Assembly (NCBI GenBank): GCA_003220535.1
Contig: QHSU01000057.1
Span: 107,397 to 171,396, forward strand
From: Candidatus Rokuibacteriota bacterium
GTDB lineage: Bacteria; Methylomirabilota; Methylomirabilia; Rokubacteriales; CSP1-6
DNA: 64,000 nt
Direction: 5' to 3'
Part shown: positions 36,677 to 45,112 of the stretch, one piece after another
Layout of the letters: every line of letters begins with the position of its first letter
How positions within the stretch are numbered: position 1 is the first letter of the stretch
Position numbers and translations under genes: made by a program
The notes under the pieces: model-generated
What the model saw: only the letters and a program-made list of their open reading frames with translations
Database searches by the model: none
Told to the model about the DNA's origin: nothing

Positions 36677-38041
36677 ATGCTAGAAGAGCCGACCTCTCTC
36701 CGAATCGACGATCCGGGAATCCGCACCCTGTTCACGGAGGCCGCGCGTTTCCAGTCGTGGCTCGACGTGGAAGCGGCGTTGGCCCAGGCGCAGGCCGAGC
36801 TGGGCATCATCCCGCATGGCGCCGCCCGCGAGATCACCCGGAAGGCACACCTGAAGTACCTGGACCTCGCGACCGTGCGGGCCGGACTGGCGAAGACCGG
36901 CCATCCGCTGGTGCCGCTGGTCTGGGAGCTCGATCGCGCCTGCGAGGGGGAGGCTGGCGGCTACGTCCACTGGGGCGCGACGACCCAGAACATCACGCAG
37001 ACCGGCCAGCTTCTGCAGGTGCGTCGCGCCCACGACATCTTCCTGCGCCAGCTCGCGACGATCCTGACCACGCTCGCCGACCTCGCCGAGCGAACCAAGG
37101 ACGCGCTGCTGCCGGGCCGCACGCACGGCCAGCACGCGGTGCCCGCGACGTTCGGCTTCAAGGTCGCCGTGTGGATCGACGAGCTCTGCCGTCACGTGGA
37201 GCGTCTGCGCGCCTGCGAAGGGCGCGTGTTCGTGGCGATGCTGGGAGGCGGCGCCGGAACGCTCGCCTCCCTGGGCGAGCTCGGGCTCGCCACCCAGGAA
37301 AAGATGGCGGCTCGTCTCGGGATGCGTCCGATGACCGTGCCCGCGCGCACCATCGGGGACCACCAGGCCGAGTACGTCCTGCTGCTGGGCATGCTCGCCG
37401 CCACCGGCGGCAAGATCGGGCGCGAGATCTACACCCTGATGAAACAGGAGTTCGGCGAGGTCGAAGAGCCAGTGCCGCCCGGCACGGTGGGCAGCAGCAC
37501 CATGCCGCAGAAGCGCAATCCGAAGCTCTCGCAGGACATCATCGCCGCCGCCGCCCAGATCCGCGCGCTCGTGCCGCTAGCCCTGGACGCCATGCAGACC
37601 GAGCACGAAGCCGATCGGACCACCAGCATCATGATGAGCCGGGCGCTGGTGCAGGCGTGCGAGCTCACCGGCGACATGCTGCAGCGGATGGTCGCGCTGT
37701 TCGGCGGGCTCCAGGTGTTTCCGGCGCGCATGCGGGAGAACCTCGACCTGTCGGGCGGCCTGATCATGGCCGAGGCGCTCATGCTCGAGCTCGGCAAGCA
37801 GATCGGACGGCAGCGGGCGCACGACGCGGTCTACGACGCGGCGCAGGCCTCGGTTACCCAGGCGCGTCCGTTCCGCGAGACGCTGGCCGAAGACCCGCAC
37901 GTGAGCGCCGGGCTCACCGCCCCCCAGATCGAGGCGTTGCTCGATCCCGCGCGGTACACGGGGCTCTGCCGCCAGTTCGCCGAGCGCGGTGCCGCGACCG
38001 CGCGCGAGATCGCCGCCACCATCGACCGCCCGATGCTCTAG
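36677..38041 (+). CDS. Adenylosuccinate lyase/3-carboxymuconate cycloisomerase family lyase
   Basis: 454 aa fumarase-superfamily enzyme. YVHWGATTQNITQT, LLPGRTHGQHAVPATFG and the signature GTVGSSTMPQKRNPKLSQD are intact. It resembles PcaB and succino-lyases more than housekeeping PurB, and its position after an amidohydrolase suggests a catabolic succino- or muconate-type substrate. It could substitute for the interrupted pcaB at 10752, but the two are not close copies. It ends in TAG at 38041. Confidence 0.85.
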   Translation: MLEEPTSLRIDDPGIRTLFTEAARFQSWLDVEAALAQAQAELGIIPHGAAREITRKAHLKYLDLATVRAGLAKTGHPLVPLVWELDRACEGEAGGYVHWGATTQNITQTGQLLQVRRAHDIFLRQLATILTTLADLAERTKDALLPGRTHGQHAVPATFGFKVAVWIDELCRHVERLRACEGRVFVAMLGGGAGTLASLGELGLATQEKMAARLGMRPMTVPARTIGDHQAEYVLLLGMLAATGGKIGREIYTLMKQEFGEVEEPVPPGTVGSSTMPQKRNPKLSQDIIAAAAQIRALVPLALDAMQTEHEADRTTSIMMSRALVQACELTGDMLQRMVALFGGLQVFPARMRENLDLSGGLIMAEALMLELGKQIGRQRAHDAVYDAAQASVTQARPFRETLAEDPHVSAGLTAPQIEALLDPARYTGLCRQFAERGAATAREIAATIDRPML

Positions 38042-38193
38042 AGGCAGATTCGAGGAGCGCTGCGGGTTCCCCGAAGCGCTCCGAGCCGCTGTGGGGGGGG
38101 CCCGCCAGGTGACCCCCTATGAACGGTCTCCGAGAAGTCCGCGATCCTCGTCACAGGCGGTCATGTGAGGCCCTTCGGGCCCCCCAGCTCCAA
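38042..38193. other. Short spacer with a possible third repeat relic and a Rossmann-start fragment
   Basis: After the lyase stop, a G-run / CCCG / CCCCCTAT block (38091-38122) loosely resembles the structured repeat. Next, the plus strand reads SEKSAILVTGGHV, like the start of an NAD-binding SDR or epimerase, then stops. Both are short and could be chance. There is no complete gene here. Confidence 0.25.
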
Positions 38194-39159
38194 CTAGTGC
38201 TTCAGACCCAGGACGATCTGGGCGTTGTGGTGGAGGATCTTGTCGACGTCCTCGGCCGGCAGGCTCGACTCGCGCAGGTAATGAAAATTCTGACGGTACG
38301 TCTCGAACGCGAGCAGCACCGGGTAGTCGCTCCCCGCCACGAGGTGGTCGGCGCCGAACGCTTTCCAGGCACAGAGCAGCGCCGCCTGTGAGCCGTGGCC
38401 GACGATGTCGTAGTAGAAGCGGCGGGCGGTCACGCTGGGGCGCTCCGGTAGATTCGGGTGCTGGCGCGGAGCTTGATTGTCGAGTCGCTGGAGCAGCATC
38501 GGGATGATGCCGCCCAGGTGCGGGACGACGTATTTGATGTTCGGGTAGCGCTCCGGCACTCGCCGAGCGATCAGGTGCAGGACGATGGCGGCGTCCTCGA
38601 GCGAGGCGCCGACGGACACCGTGAAGCCGTAGTCGTTGATCATCGGCGAGCAGATGCCGTTCTGGATCGGGTGGTAGTTCAGCATGGCACCGCGCCGGTT
38701 CATCTCCGCGTAGAGCGGCTCGAACTCGGCTTCCGCGGTGGAGCGGTCGAAGCAGGAGCACGTCATCGACACGCCGAGCATGCCGAGCTGATCCAGCCCC
38801 CGCTCCATCTCGCGCAGAGAGGCGTCGATGTGGGGCAGCGGCAGCGACACGACGGCGTTGAAGCGGCCGGGGTACTTCCTGGCGAGATCGGCGTAGCTGT
38901 CGTTCATGAGCCGCGCCGCTGCGACGGCGTCGGCCTGCTTTTCGGCGTACGGCGGGCTTGCGGCCGGCGAGAGCACCTGCAGCTGCACCTCGGCCTCTTC
39001 CATCTGCTGCAGACGCGTCGGGATCCCAGTAGAGTCGTCCTGCCGCATCGGCCGCGCCGTGATCGGCCGCGCGGCCTCCGGCAGGCTGCGCCCGCCGATA
39101 CGCAGGAGGAGGTCGTTGTACTCCTTCGGGAAGTAGTGGGCGTGGATGTCGACGATCAT
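38194..39159 (-). CDS. Amidohydrolase family protein (PF04909)
   Basis: 321 aa with the intact VDIHAHYFP metal motif. LNYHPIQNG, VVPHLGGIIPMLLQRLD and the closing VAGSDYPVL supply His and the catalytic Asp. It is close in form to aminocarboxymuconate-semialdehyde-type decarboxylases and aromatic decarboxylases. It follows an SDR start-to-stop gap of 15 bp in a four-gene minus-strand run (EthD-like, SDR, SDR, amidohydrolase). Confidence 0.9.
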   Translation of the reverse strand: MIVDIHAHYFPKEYNDLLLRIGGRSLPEAARPITARPMRQDDSTGIPTRLQQMEEAEVQLQVLSPAASPPYAEKQADAVAAARLMNDSYADLARKYPGRFNAVVSLPLPHIDASLREMERGLDQLGMLGVSMTCSCFDRSTAEAEFEPLYAEMNRRGAMLNYHPIQNGICSPMINDYGFTVSVGASLEDAAIVLHLIARRVPERYPNIKYVVPHLGGIIPMLLQRLDNQAPRQHPNLPERPSVTARRFYYDIVGHGSQAALLCAWKAFGADHLVAGSDYPVLLAFETYRQNFHYLRESSLPAEDVDKILHHNAQIVLGLKH

Positions 39160-39174
39160 CGGAAGCTCCTCCGC

Positions 39175-39945
39175 TTAGACTGCGGTGTAGCCGCCATCGA
39201 TGAGCAGATCGCTGCCCGTCATGAAGGCCGAGGCGTCGCTCGCGAGATAGACGGCGGCGCGCGCGATCTCCTCCGGCAGGCCGAGGCGTCCGAGCAGGTG
39301 CTTGGGCCCCATCATCTTGCGCGCCTCGTCCATGTCCTTCCAGCGCCGGAGCATGCGCCGCGTCTCGATCGCGCCCGGCGAGATGGTGTTGGCACGGATG
39401 CCTTGCGCAGCGTGGTCGGCAGCGAGCACCTTGGCCAGCTGGATGAGGGCGCCCTTGGTCGCGCAGTACGCCGGCCGCCCGGGCGAGGCGACATGGCCGA
39501 GCTGCGACGCGATCAGGATCACGCTGCCGCCACCGCGCGCGATCATCGCCGGGATCGCCGCCTTGACCATGAAGAAGGCGCCCGTGAGGTTGATCCGGAT
39601 CACGCGGTCCCAGGCCGCTTCGTCCATCTCCAGCACCGTGGCGGTCCGGTCGCTGTCGGCGGCGCCGTAGAGCAGGACGTCGAGGCCGCCGAAGCGCTCG
39701 ACGGCGGCGGCGACGGCGGCTCGGCAGCTGGCGCTGTCGGTGACGTCGAGGTGCACCGGCAGCGCCTGGGCACCGCCTTTCTCGATCTCCGCCGCGGTGG
39801 CCCTGGCGCCCGGCGCCTCGATGTCGGCGCACGCGACGCGGGCGCCGGCAGCCGCGAAGGCGAGCGCGGTCGCGCGCCCGATCCCGTTCGCGGCGCCGAC
39901 GACCATGGCGGTCTTCTTCTCGAGCGTGAACGCCGAGTCGATCAT
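39175..39945 (-). CDS. SDR family oxidoreductase
   Basis: 256 aa. Cofactor loop VGAANGIG, LLYGAA in place of the NNAG tetrad, Ser in LIASQLGH, active-site Y-x3-K in PAYCATKGALI, and a standard GSDLLIDGGYTAV end. The classical catalytic residues are therefore kept except for a changed Asn position. The second SDR upstream (39966-40760) is only 20 bp away, so both act in the same pathway, perhaps consecutive alcohol or keto-group oxidations. Confidence 0.9.
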   Translation of the reverse strand: MIDSAFTLEKKTAMVVGAANGIGRATALAFAAAGARVACADIEAPGARATAAEIEKGGAQALPVHLDVTDSASCRAAVAAAVERFGGLDVLLYGAADSDRTATVLEMDEAAWDRVIRINLTGAFFMVKAAIPAMIARGGGSVILIASQLGHVASPGRPAYCATKGALIQLAKVLAADHAAQGIRANTISPGAIETRRMLRRWKDMDEARKMMGPKHLLGRLGLPEEIARAAVYLASDASAFMTGSDLLIDGGYTAV

Positions 39946-39965
39946 CGCGAGCTCCTGTCGCGTCC

Positions 39966-40760
39966 CTATGGTGTCGGCCGCTCGAAGTGGGGAAGACCCG
40001 TATGGGCCGTGAGGCCGCCGTCGACGACGATGGCCGCGCCGGTGATGAAGGACGCGTCGTCGGAGGCCAGGAAGAGCACGGTGCTCGCGATCTCGCCGGC
40101 CTCGCCGACCCTGCCGATCGGATGCACGGCCGCGTGCTGGCGTCGCAGCTCCTCGGCGCGTTCCCGGCCGAGGATCTGGATGCCCCGCGTGTCGATGGCC
40201 CCGGGGCAGACGCAGTTGATGCGGATGTTGTGGCGGGCGTTCTCCAGCGCGGCGGAGCGGGTCAGGTTGATGACTCCGGCCTTCGCGGCGTTATACGACG
40301 AGAGCCCGTAGTCGCCGCCCGTGCCGGAGATCGACGCCGTGTTGACGATGACCCCCTTGCCCTGGGCGCGCATGATCGGCAGGCAGTGCTTCATGCCGAG
40401 AAACACGCTGGTGAGGGTCACGGCGATCACGCGGTTCCAGCTCTCGAGGGGAATCTCGTCGAGCGGCGCCGGCTCGGCGAGCCCCGCGTTGTTCACCATC
40501 ACGTCGAGACGGCCGAAGCTCTCGAGGGCCAGTTGCAGGGTGCGCTGCACCGCCCCGGGATCGGACGCGTCCATCTTGATGGCGGCTGCGCGGCCGCCTG
40601 TGGTCTTGATGCTGGACGCGACCGTCTCCGCGCGCGTGCCGCTCAGATCGGCGATCATCACCGCGGCGCCTTCCCGGGCGAAGCGCCTCGCGGTGGCGGC
40701 GCCGATCCCGGAGCCTCCCGCGGTGACGATCGCGACCTGGCCGGCGAATCGCCCGGGCAT
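39966..40760 (-). CDS. SDR family oxidoreductase
   Basis: 264 aa. TAGGSGIG cofactor loop, NNAG, Ser in TASISGTG, Y-x3-K in SSYNAAKAGVI and ASFITGAAIVVDGGLTAH near the end: a complete classical SDR. It lies 10 bp downstream of the duplicated EthD-like protein and 20 bp upstream of another SDR. The substrate is unknown. Confidence 0.9.
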   Translation of the reverse strand: MPGRFAGQVAIVTAGGSGIGAATARRFAREGAAVMIADLSGTRAETVASSIKTTGGRAAAIKMDASDPGAVQRTLQLALESFGRLDVMVNNAGLAEPAPLDEIPLESWNRVIAVTLTSVFLGMKHCLPIMRAQGKGVIVNTASISGTGGDYGLSSYNAAKAGVINLTRSAALENARHNIRINCVCPGAIDTRGIQILGRERAEELRRQHAAVHPIGRVGEAGEIASTVLFLASDDASFITGAAIVVDGGLTAHTGLPHFERPTP

Positions 40761-40770
40761 GGCGGGCGCC

Positions 40771-41403
40771 TCAGGCCGAGAAGATCCGCTCGCTGACGAT
40801 GTAGCGCTTGTTGTAGGTGTAGGGCCGCACCTCCGGCTTCCAGCGCCCGACGTCCGAGGTGTCGTTCCAGAGCTTCGACATCGGCAGGTCGGTGCGCTCG
40901 ACCTCGTAGGCGCAGAGGTAGCGCGGCTCCGCTGGGTCCGCCGTGCGGTAGCGCACGGCGTTGACGGATCCGGGCAGCTTGAGCAGGAGCGGCAGGTGCT
41001 CGTTGTCGTAGAGCTCGTTGAAGAGCGCCTCGCGATGGGGCTCCACGTCCATCATGACCCAGAAGACGTACGGTGTCTTCCCGGTGAGCGCCGCGCTTCC
41101 GCCCACCCACTCGTAGAGTGTCCGATGGCGGTTCATCGTGTGCGGCCGGATTTTGCCCGGCCACTGTCCAGCCTCGCCGGCCGCCTTCCACGCCGCGCTG
41201 TCGACGACACCCGCGCCATCCATCTCGTACACGGCGAGATAGCGCGGCTCGGTCGGCGAGGGTTGCCGGTAACGGCTGGCCCGGCGCACCCCGGGCACTG
41301 CGCGGAGATTGGGGACGTGCTCTCGGTCATACACATTGTTGAAGGTCGCCTCGTGGTCGTGGGCCACGTCCATCCGGACCAGATACAGCGCGTGAGTGCT
41401 CAT
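40771..41403 (-). CDS. Duplicated EthD-like dimeric alpha/beta-barrel protein
   Basis: 210 aa made of two similar halves. First: YLVRMDVAHDHEATFNNVY, DREHVPNLRAVPGV, RYLAVYEMDG. Second: YVFWVMMDVEPHREALFNELY, DNEHLPLLLKLPGS, RYLCAYEVER. Each half has the (D/N)xEH-(V/L)P-L signature of EthD/DUF4286-type ferredoxin-like domains that normally dimerise; a fusion could form the barrel within one chain. It heads the SDR-SDR-amidohydrolase run. The role may be a non-catalytic partner or a small isomerase. Confidence 0.75.
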   Translation of the reverse strand: MSTHALYLVRMDVAHDHEATFNNVYDREHVPNLRAVPGVRRASRYRQPSPTEPRYLAVYEMDGAGVVDSAAWKAAGEAGQWPGKIRPHTMNRHRTLYEWVGGSAALTGKTPYVFWVMMDVEPHREALFNELYDNEHLPLLLKLPGSVNAVRYRTADPAEPRYLCAYEVERTDLPMSKLWNDTSDVGRWKPEVRPYTYNKRYIVSERIFSA

Positions 41404-41428
41404 GTCATTCCTCCGGGGTTGATGGTCT

Positions 41429-41850
41429 TCAGCTGCTTTTCGACGTCTTCATCTCGAGTTCCGTCTTCTCCAGCTAGAACGGCATATCCATCTCGCGGAA
41501 CATCGTCACCGCGCTGATCAGGTGGTCGCGCGCTTGGTCGCGCTGGCCCATGCGCTGATTGAGCGCGGCAAGCCTGGCGTGGCACTGCGCGACGAGCGGC
41601 CGCATACCGAGCTCGTGAGCCAGCACTATGGCCTGAACATAAACCCCGGCCGCGGCCGAAGAATCCGGTGGCTGGCCGGCGGCGGCGACCTCCGCGAGCA
41701 GGCAGAGGGCCGACGCTTCGCTTCCGCGCTTCTTGTACTTACGCGCGGTATCGACCGCCCGCACAGCGAGCTCGTCGGCTTCTCGCACCGGGCTCGCACG
41801 AAGCCCGCCCATCAGGGCACGGTCATCGCGGAAGTCGGCCGGGTCCACCG
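41429..41850 (-). pseudogene. C-terminal TPR fragment of an adenylate-cyclase/AAA-type regulator, with an amber codon
   Basis: Reading from the end of the alcohol dehydrogenase gene, the frame gives LAVRAVDTARKYKKRGSEA, SALCLLAEVAAAGQPPDSS, IVLAHELGMRPLVAQCHARL and GQRDQARDHLISAVTMFREMDMPF, the standard end of the large cyclase-AAA-TPR proteins. A TAG at 41474 replaces the Trp that normally follows (REMDM-x-FW), and the frame continues as LEKTELEMKTSKSS to TGA at 41429. The ~900-residue N-terminal part is gone; the remnant abuts the preceding gene directly. Confidence 0.75.
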
Positions 41851-42984
41851 CTAGCTCGCCCAGGGCAAGACGAGCGGCTTGATCTCGCGGAACGCCCGCA
41901 TGTTCTGGATCGCGTCGTTGATCTGGTCCAGGGGATAGCGGGTGGTCAGCATCGCCTCGAAGTCGTAGCGCGCGCTCGTGCGGCGCACGAACTCGAGTGC
42001 TTTCCAGAACTGGCCGATGTCGGCCGACTGCACCCCGAGGATCGTGGCCTGCTTGCGCACGAAGAGCGCGGCTTGCACGGGCGTGAGCGGGCCGCCGAGC
42101 TGGCCGACGACGGCGTACCGGCCGCCCGGTCGCAGGAAGTCGAGGCCCTCGGCGAAGGCGTAGGGCGCGCCCGACAGCTCGAAGACCACGTCGACGCCGA
42201 GACCGCCGGTTAGCTCTCTCACACGCGCCAGGCGCGCCTCCGCGGTGGGTAGCTCTTCGACCGACACGACGGCCGAGGCGCCCCAGTGCCGCGCGAGGGC
42301 CAGCCGGCGCTCGGGCGCGCCGACCACGATGAGCTCGCTCACGCCGGCATGGTTCGCCACGGCGGTCGCGAACAGCCCGAGCGGGCCCGCGCCCTGGACC
42401 ACGACACGCTGGTGCGGCTCGATGCGACCGACCCGGTCGAACGCATGGACGACCGTCCGCAGCGCACAGCTGGCCGCCGAGGCGACGCCGTCGGGGACGC
42501 CGTCCGGAATGCGCACGCGGCCGGACGGCGGGAACACGTAGCAGTACTGCGCGAAGCCGCCGACCAGGTACGGGAACCGCTCGCAGTTGGTGCGCATGTA
42601 CTGCTTCTTCCGCCGGCACAACGTCGGCGTGTTTTGCACGCGGCACTCGTGGCACTGGCCGCAGTACACGTGCGTCCAGAGGAGTCGATCGCCTTCCTTG
42701 AGCGGCTGGCCGATCGAGTCCTCGCGCGGCCCCGGGCCGAAGGCGACGACCGTGCCCATCATCTCGTGGCCCAGCACGATCGGCAGCGAGGCCGGCGCCA
42801 AAGTCTGGGTCATCCCGTCCCACTGGTGGACGTCCGAGCCGCAGATCGAGGCGACGTCCACGCGGACGAGGAGAGCGCCGGGCTCGAGCTCGTCTTCACG
42901 CGGGACCGGAAGGTCGCGGATCTCGATCGGCTTGCCGTACTCGGCCACGACGGCGGCACGGGCGGTCTTGGGCAAGAGGCTCAT
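41851..42984 (-). CDS. Zinc-binding alcohol dehydrogenase (MDR family)
   Basis: 377 aa. Catalytic zinc site: C in SICGSDVHQWD, then GHEMMGTV. A structural-zinc-like Cys cluster follows (YCGQCHECRVQNTPTLCRR, read in two pieces). NAD(P) binding: VVVQGAGPLGLFATAVA. Start at 42984 follows GAGGAGG by about 8 nt; a frame extended to 43134 is discarded. The substrate may be a sugar alcohol or threonine-like polyol. Ends beside the cyclase-TPR fragment. Confidence 0.9.
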   Translation of the reverse strand: MSLLPKTARAAVVAEYGKPIEIRDLPVPREDELEPGALLVRVDVASICGSDVHQWDGMTQTLAPASLPIVLGHEMMGTVVAFGPGPREDSIGQPLKEGDRLLWTHVYCGQCHECRVQNTPTLCRRKKQYMRTNCERFPYLVGGFAQYCYVFPPSGRVRIPDGVPDGVASAASCALRTVVHAFDRVGRIEPHQRVVVQGAGPLGLFATAVANHAGVSELIVVGAPERRLALARHWGASAVVSVEELPTAEARLARVRELTGGLGVDVVFELSGAPYAFAEGLDFLRPGGRYAVVGQLGGPLTPVQAALFVRKQATILGVQSADIGQFWKALEFVRRTSARYDFEAMLTTRYPLDQINDAIQNMRAFREIKPLVLPWAS

Positions 42985-43086
42985 GGCTCGCACCTCCTCG
43001 GTCCAGAGTCGCGCTGCGAGGGCGAGTATATCGATCTTCGCGAAGGGCGACCTGGTTGATAGGATGGCAACAGGGAGCGACCATCC

Positions 43087-43263
43087 ATGAGCGAGTGCAA
43101 GCACGGGTTGAAACACGGCTGCGCGTACTGTCACGCCACCACGCCGGCCGCGGTGCGCCAGACGCCGCCGAAGAAGAAAACGAGGGGCTCGGCCCTGTCC
43201 GAGAAGATGAACGACCGGATGACGGCCCTGAAGCGGCGCCTTCGGGAGATTCGCGGGGAGTAA
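43087..43263 (+). CDS. Small Cys/His-rich protein (zinc-ribbon-like)
   Basis: 58 aa, below the length at which gene finders usually report. MSECKHGLKHGCAYCHATT gives three Cys and three His in the first 16 residues, a knuckle able to hold zinc. The remainder is basic (PPKKKTRGSALSEKMNDRM, then ALKRRLREIRGE), which suggests nucleic acid binding. AGGGAGCGACC precedes the ATG. It is divergent from the alcohol dehydrogenase and 70 bp upstream of the lytic transglycosylase. Confidence 0.6.
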   Translation: MSECKHGLKHGCAYCHATTPAAVRQTPPKKKTRGSALSEKMNDRMTALKRRLREIRGE

Positions 43264-43333
43264 GCCCGGGTTCGGCAGGACTCGGTCCCCCAGACTGGTT
43301 GGCGGGCCCGCGCGGCTGATGCATAGTTAAGGG

Positions 43334-44200
43334 ATGGCCGTGACGTCGCATCCGCGAGCCGTCAGAGTCCCGTCCCGTCGAGCGCGCGTGCGTCGCGCGC
43401 GTCCGGTCGGGTTCGCAACCGTCCGATCGCTCTTCCGACTCGTCCGGCGAGCCTTCGTCGTGTTGTTGGCCATGCCGCTGGCGCTGCGCATTGTCGTGGC
43501 TGTGTTCGTCATCCTGGCGGTGTGGTCGGCGGTGAACTGGGCGTATCAGGTGCTCCGCAAGCCGACCGAGCTGTTCTTTCCAGTGAGCGGCGCCCTGTCG
43601 AAGACGCCGCCCGAGACGTGGCGGCAGTACGGGCCGCTCTTTCGCGGACATTCCACCGCCGTCATGACACCCGACCTGCTGGCCGCGCTGGCCCAGGTCG
43701 AAGGCTCGGGCAACCCGGTGGCCCGAACGTACTGGCGATGGCGTCTGACCTGGAATCCCTTCGAGGTGTACCAGCCGGCGTCGAGCGCCGTCGGCATGTA
43801 CCAGATCACCGACCCGACGTTCCGAGAGGCCAAGCGCTACTGCATCCACGACCACGTGGTGGTCGAGGACGGCCCCTGGCACGACTGGCGCTCATGCTGG
43901 TTCAACGGCCTCTACACTCGCGTCGTGCCCAGCCACGCGGTCGAGCTGACCGCCGCGCTCCTCGATCGCAGTGTGACGACCACGATGGGGCGCCAGCGAA
44001 TCGCCGCCGCGACCCTGCAGCAGAAACAGGATCTGGCCGCTGTCATCCACTTGTGCGGCGCCGGCCCGGGCGACGCCTACGCGCGACGCGGCTTCCGGCT
44101 GACCGCCGGCCAGAAGTGCGGCGATCACGACGTCCGCGGCTACCTCGCGCACGTCAACGCGATGCGGCGGCAGTTCGTCCGGCTGGCGACCGCCGAGTAG
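43334..44200 (+). CDS. Membrane-anchored lytic transglycosylase-like protein (SLT fold)
   Basis: 288 aa. Basic N-terminus, then one membrane helix (about 40-66, ALRIVVAVFVILAVWSAVNWAY). The catalytic Glu is in LLAALAQVEGSGNPVA, followed by SSAVGMYQITDPTF, the GLMQ-like motif of SLT domains. Cleaves peptidoglycan glycan strands in the periplasm. Two Cys pairs (RYCIHD, SCWFNG; HLCGAG, QKCGDH) could form disulphides. Confidence 0.85.
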   Translation: MAVTSHPRAVRVPSRRARVRRARPVGFATVRSLFRLVRRAFVVLLAMPLALRIVVAVFVILAVWSAVNWAYQVLRKPTELFFPVSGALSKTPPETWRQYGPLFRGHSTAVMTPDLLAALAQVEGSGNPVARTYWRWRLTWNPFEVYQPASSAVGMYQITDPTFREAKRYCIHDHVVVEDGPWHDWRSCWFNGLYTRVVPSHAVELTAALLDRSVTTTMGRQRIAAATLQQKQDLAAVIHLCGAGPGDAYARRGFRLTAGQKCGDHDVRGYLAHVNAMRRQFVRLATAE

Positions 44201-44212
44201 ACGCGCCCCGGC

Positions 44213-44467
44213 TCACTCGATGTGTTTCGCCGGCGGGTAGTCTCGCGAGTAGACCGGCGCTGCCAGGAACGCCGCCGGGTCGTACGTCCAGAACTGGCTC
44301 ACGTCGCGATACGTGTGGAGACCGTCCTCCATCTGACGATCACACGACGCGATCGGCCCGGAGCGGATCGTCAGCACGCCGACCCGCACGGGCTCCTGCG
44401 CCGATGCGGGCGCGGCGACGCATGCGCAGAGGGCGACGACGAGAGCCAGGCGACGCGAGCGGGTCAT
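44213..44467 (-). pseudogene. Branched-chain-type ABC binding protein reduced to its two ends
   Basis: 84 aa in frame. Residues 1-24 are a signal peptide ([18 protein letters not shown]). [23 protein letters not shown] is the start of the periplasmic-binding-protein (Peripla_BP_6) domain. It then joins directly to VSQFWTYDPAAFLAAPVYSRDYPPAKHIE, which is the typical C-terminus of the same family. About 300 middle residues are missing, but the frame is preserved. It could still be secreted, although ligand binding is not expected. GGAGTG precedes the ATG. Confidence 0.65.
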
Positions 44468-44651
44468 GGTCACTCCTTGGTTTGGAGGGGCTTCGCCGGC
44501 GGCGATTGTACTGCATCGGAGCGATCGGCGTGCGGTGGCCGCGACGGCACGGCTCACGAGCTTGGCACGCGTGATACGCTCCGACTACGCGTGTGACGTC
44601 GCACCGATGGTCCTCGCCCGTGTCCCTGAATCCAGCGTGGGAGGCTCGACG

Positions 44652-45110
44652 ATGGTGACGTTCCGGATCAACGGCGCGAGCCGAGAAGTCGACGTCGACG
44701 CCGACGTGCCACTCCTGTGGGTGCTGCGCGACGAGCTCGGCCTGACGGGGACGAAGTACGGATGCGGTGTCGCCCAGTGCGGAGCGTGCACCGTCCACAT
44801 CGACGGGCACGCCAGCCGCTCGTGCGTGACGCCGGCGGCGGCGCTCCCGGGCCGCGAGGTCGTCACCATCGAGGGCATCTCGGGCAAGGTCGCCCAGGCG
44901 GTCCAGGCCGCCTGGCGCAAGCTCGACGTCGCCCAGTGCGGGTATTGCCAGTCCGGGCAGATCATGTCGGCGGTCTCGCTGCTCACGGAGATCCGGCGTC
45001 CGTCCGACGCCGACATCGACGACGCCATGACCGGCAACGTCTGCCGCTGCGCCACCTACGTCCGCATCCGCGCTGCCATCCACGAGGCGGCCGCGACGCT
45101 GGGAGGCTGA
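44652..45110 (+). CDS. iorA: Xanthine-oxidase-family (2Fe-2S) subunit, isoquinoline 1-oxidoreductase alpha type
   Basis: 152 aa. Plant-ferredoxin-like [2Fe-2S] Cys set ([18 protein letters not shown], then RSCVTP) followed by the second cluster ([17 protein letters not shown] and [12 protein letters not shown]). Passes electrons from the Mo subunit to the cytochrome. First gene of a three-gene operon, 2 bp upstream of the Mo subunit. The frame begun at 44466 is ignored because the ATG at 44652 starts the ferredoxin domain. Confidence 0.9.
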   Translation: MVTFRINGASREVDVDADVPLLWVLRDELGLTGTKYGCGVAQCGACTVHIDGHASRSCVTPAAALPGREVVTIEGISGKVAQAVQAAWRKLDVAQCGYCQSGQIMSAVSLLTEIRRPSDADIDDAMTGNVCRCATYVRIRAAIHEAAATLGG

Positions 45111-45112
45111 TC

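Noticed and set aside
41474..42823. A 449-aa reading frame antisense and out of frame over the alcohol dehydrogenase
   Set aside because: Only its last ~120 residues resemble protein (the TPR fragment); the rest is Arg-rich shadow of the dehydrogenase gene.
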